Shown here: positions 26,618-33,993 of the stretch, piece after piece
How positions within the stretch are numbered: the first letter of the stretch is position 1
Layout of the letters: each line of letters opens with the position of its first letter
NCBI RefSeq assembly: GCF_004366375.1
Contig: NZ_SOEF01000030.1
Span: 1-33,993 of the forward strand
Length of the DNA stretch: 33,993 nt
DNA from: Halanaerobium congolense
GTDB taxonomy: Bacteria; Bacillota; Halanaerobiia; Halanaerobiales; Halanaerobiaceae
Direction of reading: 5' to 3'
Translations under genes and position numbers: made by a program
The notes under the pieces: generated by a model
Databases searched by the model: none
Seen by the model: only the letters and a program-made list of their open reading frames with translations
What the model was told of the DNA's origin: nothing

Positions 26618-29439
26618 ATGAGTCTTGATCCTATAAAAAGTACTAACGAAATAGTAGGTAAATATATTGATTATTTAGCAACTACTTTTTCTCTAAAAGA
26701 TTCAGAACTTCAAACACAGTTGATAGATAACACCAACCCAGTCAGAAAGATTATAAAGATAACAACAGTTTATCATATTTTTTAGTTGTTGATGATCAAG
26801 CTTTTAAAACTATAGATAATGAAGATGAAATTAAAGCAATAAACGAAAATAAGAGTTATGAAGAAGAATATTTACTTTGTCCGAAGTGTGGTAATATAAG
26901 GGCTAATGGAAGTTTGTTTTCTGGTTGTGATTGTAATCTTAATCCAATTAAAGTTATAAAAGTTGCTGCTAAAAAAGGAAAAGTTCATAAATGTTCAGCA
27001 TGTAGATCAGTTAGAAGTATCGGCTCTATAGTCTGGAGATTTCTTTTAGGAGGAGATGCTGTTACAAGTGTATTAACAACTTCTCTCTACCAACAGTTAA
27101 CTTCTGAATTAAAAATAGAACAAAAAGAGGTAAATGAAAACAATGTTGGCTGGGATCTAAAGCCAATGAAACTAAAGCCTGGGAACTTTTCCAAATTCTA
27201 TTACACAGCTTTAGAAAATATGGAGCAATACTATTTCCTGATAATATTTCTCCAGAAGATCCTTTCTTTGAACCCCGTAATAGAGAATATTATTTTAAAA
27301 AACAATCTTCAGAATATAATATTTATAGCTGGCTCCCTACCCGAAAGGGAATATTAAACTCAAGATTAGATTTCTTACAGCGTTTATCAGAAAAGGGCTT
27401 AGACAATAAACTATCACGAAAAGAATGCCTGGATATTTTGCGGCAAATTTGGGATTCAGGTTTAAATATTGATAGTGAATCAAGCATGTTTAATGGTTAT
27501 TTTTCCACTATTCATAGCCAAAATCTAGGTCAAATGTACCGTTTGAAACTGGATTATTGGCAGCTAAAACCTGCAATTGTTGATTCTTCAATTGATTGGT
27601 TTTATTGTCCTACCTGTAATCGAATTACTCTTCATAATGTTAAGGGCACCTGTCCAACTTATCAATGTTCTGGTCGATTAGAAAAATGCAGTCCAGAAAA
27701 ATTATATAAAAATAATCATTACAGGAATTTATATTTAGATAAGCTGCCAGTTAAAATGAAAAGTAAAGAGCATACAGCTCAGTTAACAACTGAAGCTGCA
27801 GCAGATATACAAAGTCGATTTAATAATGGAGATGTAAATGTTTTAAGCTGTTCTACTACATTTGAATTAGGAGTAGATGTTGGGGAATTAGAATCAGTTT
27901 TTATGCGAAATGTTCCTCCAACACCAGCAAATTATATCCAACGTGCAGGCCGGGCTGGAAGAAGGACTGATTCTACAGCGTTTTCTCTGACTTTTGCTCG
28001 TAGAAGATCACATGATTTAACTTATTTTCAAAATCCTTTAGATATTATTAGCGGGAATATTGAGCCTCCCCATTTTAAAATTAAAAATGATAAAATAATT
28101 AGAAGACATATTTATGCTGCAGCCTTAGCTAATTTTTGGAGAGAACATGCTAAATATTTTGGTGCTGTAGAAGATTTCTTTTTTTCTGATGGTATTGATA
28201 AATTCTACAGATACTTAAAAGAAAAACCGATTGAATTAAAAATAATATTAGAAAAAATTATGCCTGATGCTTCTGAGATTGATTTAGATAATTGGAAATG
28301 GATCAATAAATTAATAGGCGAAAAGGGAGTTATGAATTTAGCTCGTTTAGAATTAGAAAATGATATTGAGCAGTTAGAAAAGGTTCAAGCTAATTTAGTA
28401 GAGCAAAAGAAGTTTGGTAAAGCAAATGTTATCAATAGAGTTAACTAGAGATCTTAAAATAGCTCTATCAGAATATGCTCCAGGCAGTCAAGTAGTTGCT
28501 GGGGGGAAGTTATGGACAAGTCGTTATTTAAAAACTTTACCAAATAAAGATTTAATTAGACGTAAATATGCAATATGTGAACATTGTGGTCATTATCAGA
28601 GTGAAATAGCAGAAACTGAAAATGAATTAGATAGATGTCAAGCCTGTGGTGAAAAAATAGGGAAAATGAAGGGTACTTATATCACGCCTGAACTTGGATT
28701 TATATCTGATAAACCCGAAGAACCCAAATTGAGTAGACCAGAGAAAACTTATACAAGCAGACAATATTTTACTGGAGAATATAATCAAGATTCTGAGTTA
28801 ATAAAAGAGTATAATTTTAATGGAATTGAGGCACAGCTCATTTCAGCTAAAAGAGGAAAATTAGCAGTAATTAATCATGCCGGATTTAATAAATTTTCAG
28901 TTTGTCAAAATTGTGGTTATACCGAAATTAATACTAATAAATCTATTAGTAAACATAATACTCCCTGGGGACAAGATTGTACAGGTAAAAGAAAAGTTTT
29001 TTCTTTAGGATATGAATATAATACTGATATTTTTCAATTGAAATTTAAAAACTCATATTTTGATCAGGAAAAAGATGGATATTGGGAATCAGTTTTATAT
29101 GGAATGTTGGAAGGTATTAGTCAAGCTCTAGGTATTGAAAGAAGAGATATTGATGGCTGCTTATATCCTTATACTGGAGATCCTTTAAATCCTGCTTTAG
29201 TTTTCTATGATACTGTTCCAGGAGGTGCCGGACATGTAGAAAGAATTATTAAAAAGAATAATTTTGAAAAAGTATTAAAGAAAACTAGAGAAATAGTAAG
29301 CAGATGTAAATGCGGTGGGGATGAAGGAGATACTAGTTGTTATGGTTGTTTAAGGAATTATAGTAATGAATACTGTCACGATATTTTAAAGAGAAAATAT
29401 GTCATAGAATTTATTGATAATTTGAAGTTGATAGATTAA
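26618..29439 (+). pseudogene. DUF1998-containing SF2 helicase (DruE-like), fragmented
   Basis: Four pieces in different frames can be followed. 26618-26785 encodes the N terminus (MSLDPIKSTNEIVGKYIDYL). From about 26750 to 27357 comes a cysteine-rich region (LLCPKCGN, CDCN, KCSAC). From about 27220 to 28448 (first ATG 27438) come a zinc ribbon (YCPTCN), motif V STTFELGVDVG and motif VI YIQRAGRAGRR. The last piece, 28414-29439, is the DUF1998 domain with ICEHCG, PGGAGHVERI and CKCGGDEGDTSCYGCLRNY. Walker A and the DEAH box are missing entirely, and shorter gaps lie at the other junctions. DruE-type helicases are 1800 aa or more; here about 900 codons remain. The N-terminal and C-terminal signatures fit a Druantia helicase, with other DUF1998 helicases possible. 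Not functional. Confidence 0.75.
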
Positions 29440-29654
29440 ATTAAAAGTCAAAAAATTAATCAGCAGAAAAATAGCATATATGATGCAGTTAGTGCCAGGG
29501 ACCAGTTAGTTGTATTTATTCTGGGAGCAGTTGAGCAGCGCAAGACAAAAGAGACTGAAATTATTGCCAGTGTAAATCTGATTAAAAAGAATACTTTCAC
29601 AAAAAGTATTAGGTCTGGAAATTTTCAGGTTCTGGGATTTTATTTTTTTATAAA
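29440..29654 (+). other. Non-coding gap with a short open remnant
   Basis: After the DUF1998 stop one frame stays open (ARDQLVVFILGAVEQRKTKE and onward) but has no start or ribosome-binding site and no family I know. It may be the tail of a lost gene. It begins with a 20-odd-base stretch resembling the 3' end of the mcrB-like gene at about 22420. Confidence 0.35.
29590..29610. terminator. Hairpin, possible degraded terminator
   Basis: AATACTTT and AAAGTATT form a perfect 8-bp, A/T-rich stem around CACAA. There is no immediate T tract; a T-rich run comes about 30 nt later. It lies between the defence island and the next gene. Confidence 0.3.
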
Positions 29655-29683
29655 TGTTCTTTTTTAAGGCTTTATGTTATAAT
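29655..29683 (+). promoter_or_regulatory. Candidate promoter of the pRiA4b ORF-3-like gene
   Basis: A perfect TATAAT at 29678-29683 has TGTTCT at 29655-29660 at 17-bp spacing; the -35 is weak. It lies about 45 bp upstream of the gene's ribosome-binding site and after the last defence-island gene. Confidence 0.45.
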
Positions 29684-29723
29684 ATTGTAAAAACAGTTGG
29701 GTTAATTTTTCATCCCGATAAAA

Positions 29724-30887
29724 TTGGAAAGGAAGGTGAAAACTATTATAAATAAAGTTAAATTTGAAACTAAAATAATAAGTGACTTTGATAATTTTCT
29801 GGATAAAATTAATAAAGAAAAAATTAAAATCAGCAAAACTCAGGAATTTATTAATGGGGGAACATTACTGGAGTTAAATGAACTGATGGAGACAGATCAG
29901 CTTTCTGAATGTCATAATAGAACTCCTCAATATAAATATTTACTTTTAAATTTCTTTTATTATCTTGCACTTGCCGGTAAAGTTTTAAAAATTGATTACA
30001 GCCGCAGCACTAAGTACCTAATTAAGAGTAAAAACTTTGATGCTTATAAACAATTATCAGAAGCAGAAAAATATTTATTTCTACTGGAAACATTCTGGCT
30101 TGACTGTGATCTTGAGAAAATGCAGACTCCTAAAAATGATAATAATATTGAAATTAATTTAGAAAGATATTTAAATAAGTTAATGGCTAATGAAGATTTA
30201 ATTGTTAATGATCAGCTAAAATTTTATCTGGGAGCTTTTCTCAAATATTTAAATTATTTGGGGCTTTGGCGGATAGATTTTATGAAACTCAGGTTAACTG
30301 AAGCTGGAAAATCAATAATTACAATCCTGATAAATAATTGGTCCTTTAGAGATTACAATTTACCTTTTTTAAGGAAGATCGGTTATGAATTTGGAATTTA
30401 TGGTGCCAGAATGGCCTATCAAAATCCATTTTGGATCGATTTTGCTGATATTTTTCCAGAAATCAGCGGTACTATTCCAAGAGCTGTAGGTAAAAAGGTG
30501 CAAGGTAATTATATTTTTAAAATTAAGCTGGGGAAAGTTTGGCGCAAGGTGAAAATTGCTGCTTCCGCTGCGCTTGCCGATCTACATCAGGCAATTCAAG
30601 CTGCTTTTGATTTTGATGATGATCATCTTTATTCATTTTTTATGTCAAATAAGCCCTGGGATGGTCCGGGATATGGTCGAATCGAAGAGGGTAGAGGGTT
30701 TAATGCAGTAGAAAAAAAGCTTTCTGAGTTGGGACTGGAAGTAGGTCAGGAATTTTTGTACATTTTTGATTATGGAACAGAATGGAAATTTAAAATTAAA
30801 ACTGAATCCTATCTGGATGAAGCAGAACTTGAGCAGGCAGAGATTATTGGTTCCAAAGGTGAAAATCCTGTTCAGTATCCTTTTTAA
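29724..30887 (+). CDS. Plasmid pRiA4b ORF-3-like family protein
   Basis: A 387-aa protein whose C-terminal 120 residues are a pRiA4b ORF-3 (PF07929-type) domain. It has YIFKIKLGKVWRKVKIAA, LADLHQAIQAAFDFDDDHLY, and FLYIFDYGTEWKFKIK near residue 345. The N-terminal 250 residues are helical and unassigned. The family is common in mobile and chromosomal contexts and has no established activity. The start is unclear: TTG 29724 has no upstream ribosome-binding site, GTG 29736 sits on the AAGGAAGG sequence, and the spacing best suits the non-canonical ATT at 29745. It has its own promoter candidate and seems independent of the defence genes. Confidence 0.75.
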   Translation: MERKVKTIINKVKFETKIISDFDNFLDKINKEKIKISKTQEFINGGTLLELNELMETDQLSECHNRTPQYKYLLLNFFYYLALAGKVLKIDYSRSTKYLIKSKNFDAYKQLSEAEKYLFLLETFWLDCDLEKMQTPKNDNNIEINLERYLNKLMANEDLIVNDQLKFYLGAFLKYLNYLGLWRIDFMKLRLTEAGKSIITILINNWSFRDYNLPFLRKIGYEFGIYGARMAYQNPFWIDFADIFPEISGTIPRAVGKKVQGNYIFKIKLGKVWRKVKIAASAALADLHQAIQAAFDFDDDHLYSFFMSNKPWDGPGYGRIEEGRGFNAVEKKLSELGLEVGQEFLYIFDYGTEWKFKIKTESYLDEAELEQAEIIGSKGENPVQYPF

Positions 30888-30984
30888 GGGGAAAATTTAC
30901 AATTTTGTAATAATAGAGTGATATTATTTAATTAAAACAATTATGCAGTTAATTACTAAATATTTGTTGTATACTAAAATTATC

Positions 30985-31007
30985 GGGAATTGCAAACTAA
31001 AATTCCC
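30985..31007. other. Inverted repeat between genes
   Basis: GGGAATT and AATTCCC pair across a 9-nt loop about 100 bp after the pRiA4b-like gene. Only TATTATT follows, so it is a poor terminator. The rest of 30888-31096 is A/T-rich and shows nothing I can assign, apart from being the likely end region of the IS21 remnant. Confidence 0.3.
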
Positions 31008-31096
31008 TATTATTGCAGAATGAAAAAGTCATTGCAGTCACTCCAAAATACCGTACCCTTATATTAAGTCAACCACAACTTATATAAGGAAGGAAA

Positions 31097-31291
31097 ATGG
31101 AGATGACATTAACAATGACTGATATTAATGATATCAAAGAACTATAGTTTAAGAAAGATGTGAATGTGGCTGAAATAATGAGAAAAACGAATCATGATCG
31201 TAAAACAATTAATAAATACTTTGATATGACTGATTATGAAGTTCGCCACTTAAATCTCAGCTTTCCACAAAGTAATACTGGTTATGTTTAG
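31097..31291 (+). pseudogene. IS21-family istA transposase N-terminal remnant
   Basis: From ATG 31097 (AAGGAAGG just upstream) the frame reads MTLTMTDINDIKEL, then an in-frame TAG at 31145-31147. It resumes with VAEIMRKTNHDRKTINKYFD and stops at 31289-31291. This is the helix-turn-helix start of IstA; the catalytic domain and istB are absent. It is inactive. Confidence 0.65.
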
Positions 31292-31404
31292 CTTTTTAAA
31301 GGTGAAAATCTGCAGTGTTTAGAACAGGGCATGAAAAGCAAATCTCTAAGATAGCTGCTATTACAGAGAAAAAACAGAGTTACTTTACATTATCTAGCAA
31401 TATC

Positions 31405-31452
31405 CGTAAAATCTTATTTATCGTTTTCTGTAAAATCTATTTTATCATCTAC
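31405..31452. repeat. Two imperfect tandem 24-bp copies
   Basis: Copies begin CGTAAAATCT and TGTAAAATCT and match at about 18 of 24 positions. They lie in the otherwise featureless 31292-31517 gap between the istA remnant and amrS. They are probably transposon-end debris. Confidence 0.35.
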
Positions 31453-31485
31453 AGTTTTTCTTTACGTGCAGTTTGACGAGTGGTC

Positions 31486-31501
31486 CCAGCTGAAAAGCTG
31501 G
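31486..31501. terminator. Hairpin downstream of amrS
   Basis: CCAGCTGAAAAGCTGG is a perfect 6-bp stem with a four-base loop, extendable by flanking GGTCC-like pairs with a mismatch. It lies 16 bp after the amrS stop on the minus strand. No T tract follows there, so termination is doubtful. Confidence 0.3.
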
Positions 31502-31517
31502 TCCTATTCTATTAAGC

Positions 31518-32387
31518 TCAGACATTTCCCATGTGAACATATTTGAGCCCGGCTTTTTCTCCGATGGATTTTGCCATTTTAATTGTCTCTATTGGAGTTC
31601 TAGATCTATCCTGCATTTTCCAGCCTGGATAAAAACGACTTACATGCCAGGCGACATTGCTGCCTAATTCATCTGCAATAAATTGGGCTATTTCTTCTAA
31701 CTGATCTTTTTTATCATTTAAATCTGGTATGACAAGAGTGGTCACTTCAAGATGGACTCCAGCCTGATAAAGATACTTTAGATTTTCTTTAATCGGTTCT
31801 AAGCGGGATCCTGTGTATTTTTCATATAATTCAGCTGGCCCTTTATAATCAATATTTGCTGCATCAAGATAAGGAATTATTTCAGCCAGAGTTTCTTTAG
31901 TCATATAGCCATTGCTTACCCAGACATTTTTAAGATCCTTTTTATGAGCAATCTTCATAGTGTCTAGAGCATATTCCAAAAAAATTGTTGGTTCAGTATA
32001 GGTATAAGCTATTGACTCACAGTTATTATTCAGCGCCTGCTCAACCACATCTTCTGGAGGAAGATTTCTACCATTTACAGCTTTATCTGGCTCTGGACTC
32101 TGAGATATTCTCCAGTTTTGGCACCAGCTGCACTTCATATTACAACCTTCAGTACCGATTGAAAAAGCCTTTGTATGTGGCAGAAAATGATAGAGAGGTT
32201 TTTTCTCGATCGGATCAATATTAGCAGCAGCTGTCTTCCCGTAATTAAGAGCATAAAGTGTTCCTTCTTGATTTTCTCTTACTCGACAGATACCTCTATT
32301 TCCTTTTTTGATCACACATCTGTGGCTGCAGACAGAACATTTAACCTTCTGGTCATTCAATTTCTCATAAAGCATTGCTTCTTTCAT
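31518..32387 (-). CDS. amrS: AmrS-like radical SAM protein of the AmmeMemoRadiSam system, C terminus shortened
   Basis: A radical SAM enzyme with the cluster motif GCNMKCSWCQNW (CxxxCxxC). The family's N-terminal cysteines appear in KCSVCSHRCVIKKGNRGICR, followed by EKKPLYHFLP, YTYTEPTIF and NIDYKG. ATG 32387 is chosen because AGGAGG lies 10 nt upstream. The frame is open for another 24 codons, but those codons lie in an IS200/IS605 end. The chain stops after YVHMGNV, where relatives continue about 30-40 residues with a CPxCG motif, so the C terminus is probably lost. The core barrel is intact, and activity is uncertain. Partner AMMECR1/MEMO genes are not in the window. Confidence 0.8.
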   Translation of the reverse strand: MKEAMLYEKLNDQKVKCSVCSHRCVIKKGNRGICRVRENQEGTLYALNYGKTAAANIDPIEKKPLYHFLPHTKAFSIGTEGCNMKCSWCQNWRISQSPEPDKAVNGRNLPPEDVVEQALNNNCESIAYTYTEPTIFLEYALDTMKIAHKKDLKNVWVSNGYMTKETLAEIIPYLDAANIDYKGPAELYEKYTGSRLEPIKENLKYLYQAGVHLEVTTLVIPDLNDKKDQLEEIAQFIADELGSNVAWHVSRFYPGWKMQDRSRTPIETIKMAKSIGEKAGLKYVHMGNV

Positions 32388-32393
32388 AATTAT

Positions 32394-32460
32394 TGAACCT
32401 CCTCGGGGCAAGCTCTCGAGGATTCCTGCTTCTAAGAAGTGGTAATCCACCATCTCCACA
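32394..32460 (-). mobile_element. Right end of an IS200/IS605-type remnant (omega-RNA 3' region)
   Basis: On the minus strand the sequence after the tnpB stop contains GTGGATTACCAC, then GAAGCAGGAATCC. A stem TCCTCG/CGAGGA follows around an 11-nt loop, and then GAGGTTCA. This is the usual right-end layout of IS605-type tnpB elements, in which the hairpin and GGTTCA close the element and the guide begins just beyond. The boundary at 32394 is an estimate. Confidence 0.5.
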
Positions 32461-32494
32461 GGCTTAAAATTTCGTAAGTCTTACGGTATATCCT

Positions 32495-32846
32495 CTAGCT
32501 TGCCTTTTGTATTTTTAACTCTTCATTTAAAATATTTATACTGGCGTTAATATCCCTGTCATGAACTTTTCCATATTCAGGACACTTCCACTTTCTAATA
32601 TTTAGATCTTTAACTTTTTGAGATTTCCTGAATTTAACCCATCCCAATTTAGGCAGCTTAATCTTATTATCCTTTATTTCAATATTGGTAGTTCCACTTT
32701 TTCTGATAAACTTATTAGTCCGATAAGAGTTTTTAATATTCTTTTGGATTTGAACTGGGGAAAATCATATTTGCCGCTAAAAAATTATTAAAAGCTTTAT
32801 CTAAATCTTTAAGAACATTTTGTAAAGCAAATTTATCTGGAGTAAT
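32495..32846 (-). pseudogene. tnpB (IS200/IS605-type) remnant, frameshifted and internally deleted
   Basis: The upstream piece reads ITPDKFALQNVLKDLDKAFN. A frame change leads to NSYRTNKFIRKSG and LPKLGWVKFRKSQ. After a large deletion comes RKWKCPEYGKVHDRDINASI and a stop at 32495-32497. The last segment is the TnpB zinc finger plus the third RuvC motif (HDRD); the second zinc-finger CxxC has become CPEYG. The N-terminal part, the first RuvC aspartate and the Glu region are missing. It is not a functional nuclease. Confidence 0.8.
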
Positions 32847-32895
32847 GTATAATAAGTTGTGTAAATTAAATTTAGCTATTTTTTAAAGTAAAAAA

Positions 32896-33061
32896 GAGGA
32901 ATCCTTCTTTGAGTGGTTGAATATATTTATTAGCGTAATAAAAAACACAACCACTAGGAGGACTCCTCATGAAAAGTATAACTGAAAAACCCAACAATGG
33001 TCAAGTAAATCTTGATGATGATATGATCAATAATTTGATCAAAAATTTTCTTGTTAGCTAG
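32896..33061 (+). mobile_element. 5' end of another insertion sequence with fold-back leader (IS256-like?)
   Basis: Arms 32896-32919 and 32948-32968 are inverted repeats (AGTGGTTG/CAACCACT perfect, then GAGGAATCC against GGACTCCTC imperfect). The right arm contains AGGAGG, directly before ATG 32969. The frame gives about 30 residues (EKPNNGQVNLDDDMINNLIK) and stops at 33059. That start looks like a mutator/IS256-type transposase N terminus, but the piece is too short to be sure. The rest of the gene is gone. Confidence 0.4.
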
Positions 33062-33390
33062 CGTATAATTGTCAATAGTTTTTTAGAAAAAATGCACAGA
33101 GATACCCATTTTACCTTAATGTAAAATTATGGCAACAACCTAACAAGAAACCATATGATATTTAAAATCATCAACAAATTAGTTTTTGTCCGAGAGTTCC
33201 TCGCCTTTTTTATCACATTGATGCAACCTGGCGTTAATACTAACTTTTTAAGTTTAACGTACTTAATCCGCATTTATGATGGCGAGGGGTATCACGCTAT
33301 ACAACGAGGTTATGGTTATCCTCCAGGAAATTACGATATCCCCTCAGCATAAGAAAACTAATTTATTTTGTTAATGAAATATATTTGTAG
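33062..33390. other. Non-coding tail of the IS110-family element
   Basis: These 329 bases hold no credible gene; the 65-codon open stretch at 33155-33352 has no ribosome-binding site and no family resemblance. It contains ATTTTAC/GTAAAAT (33108-33127), CTAACAAGAAA at 33140-33150 inverted relative to 33047-33057, and several G-rich short inverted pieces. Its place, just after an IS110 transposase stop, makes it a candidate site for the element's structured non-coding RNA. The left limit of the element is not certain. Confidence 0.35.
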
Positions 33391-33993
33391 TTAACCAGTT
33401 AATTTTGAAGAATTAACGCCCGGATAATTTTCCAGTGTTTTTAAAGCAATTTCTTTGTTTTCTGGGCTATCAATTTTATCAAAAATATTACTGGTTAACG
33501 ATTCGCCTTTCCACATGGGAGGATCAAATAGTTTGTGATCTCTCAACATAGCAAAGGTTACTCTAATAAATTTATTGCCAGCTGCAATATATATCTGGTT
33601 TGGATTTTTGTCTCTTTTCCGTAACCTTTCTGCATAAGATTTGAAGTAGGGATTAGTTTTACCAGTAGCTAGACTTTTTCCTACCAGGTAGACAATGTGT
33701 CTGAAAGATGGATTACCCTGTTTACTAATAGAGCCATATCTTGCTTTTTTACCGCCTGATTCTTTAACCAGGGGATTGGTTCCAGCTGTTTTAATGACCT
33801 GGCCTGCATAATCATATTGAGTGGCTGGACCCATTTCAGCACTGAATTCTGCGGCTGTTACAACACCAATTTCAGGAACAGACAGAAGTAATAATCCAGG
33901 ATTTTGAACTAAAATATTTTCTATTTTATCTCTTAAAAGTTCAATTTTTTGATTGGCATTTTCATAATCTGCAATTGTCATTGTTAGAAGTTC
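33391..33993 (-). CDS. IS110-family transposase, C-terminal part, runs off the window
   Basis: The frame stays open to the window edge, so the N-terminal DEDD (RuvC-like) domain is outside. The visible 200 residues are the Transposase_20 (IS116/IS110/IS902) domain. It has LLLLSVPEIGVVTAAEFSAE, IKTAGTNP, then RYGSISKQGNPSFRHIVY with the candidate catalytic serine, and LRKRDKNPNQIYIAAGNKFI. The C-terminal tail is longer than a minimal Tnp domain. Nothing in this part is broken, so the element may be intact. Confidence 0.85.
   Translation of the reverse strand, partial: ELLTMTIADYENANQKIELLRDKIENILVQNPGLLLLSVPEIGVVTAAEFSAEMGPATQYDYAGQVIKTAGTNPLVKESGGKKARYGSISKQGNPSFRHIVYLVGKSLATGKTNPYFKSYAERLRKRDKNPNQIYIAAGNKFIRVTFAMLRDHKLFDPPMWKGESLTSNIFDKIDSPENKEIALKTLENYPGVNSSKLTG

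Noticed and set aside
31405-31452. Tandem 24-bp copies as a CRISPR remnant
   Set aside because: Only two imperfect, directly abutting copies without spacers and no cas gene in the window.
31985-32396. Two plus-strand open frames opposite amrS
   Set aside because: amrS on the other strand carries radical SAM motifs; these frames have no ribosome-binding site or recognisable domain.
33155-33352. 65-codon open frame after the IS110 gene
   Set aside because: No ribosome-binding site, no family; lies in a region better read as the element's non-coding end.

Overview
This window is a strongly A+T-rich stretch of bacterial chromosome. It has purine-rich Shine-Dalgarno sequences of the low-GC Gram-positive type, frequent TTG/GTG starts and a dense load of insertion-sequence debris. 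The gene families would suit a Halanaerobium-like anaerobe (Clostridia/Halanaerobiales), but that assignment is an inference from style and families, not a database match. Almost everything in it is anti-phage defence or mobile DNA.

Left part (1-6.2 kb): a three-gene co-directional cassette. It contains a 5'-truncated superfamily 1 helicase with a C-terminal Vsr-like nuclease domain, an intact GHKL-type ATPase, and a DUF262-DUF1524 protein of the GmrSD/BrxU type.

Centre (6.2-18.3 kb): a complete, apparently intact BREX type 3 operon in the canonical order brxF-brxC-pglXI-brxHII-pglZ-brxA. Gaps are 3-15 bp and the last pair overlaps (ATGA). Motifs are visible in the BrxC ATPase, the PglXI methyltransferase, the BrxHII helicase and the PglZ phosphatase-like protein. 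BrxF has lost a recognisable Walker A. A MazG-like pyrophosphohydrolase gene follows at once but is cut off by an IS3-type element.

Right-centre (18.5-29.4 kb): a second, decaying defence island. It starts at an IS3-family element whose own DDE core is deleted and whose two flanks belong to different genes. Then come a nitrilase-domain fragment (perhaps the tail of a DRT type 1 reverse transcriptase), a GIY-YIG/DUF4357 gene with an internal deletion, an intact PemK/MazF-like gene, a doubly broken mcrB-like gene, an intact 1366-aa coiled-coil protein I cannot name, and a DUF1998 SF2 helicase broken into several pieces. The last two together resemble a decayed Druantia type III-like (DruH-DruE) pair.

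Right end (29.7-34 kb): a pRiA4b ORF-3-like gene, an IS21 istA remnant, a C-terminally shortened AmrS radical SAM gene whose ribosome-binding site lies in the end of an IS200/IS605 remnant, a tnpB remnant, a short fragment of another IS with a fold-back 5' end, and an IS110-family transposase running off the window with a long non-coding tail.

No tRNA, rRNA or CRISPR array was seen. The recurring internal deletions in the right half could be genuine decay or an assembly artefact; reads would decide.
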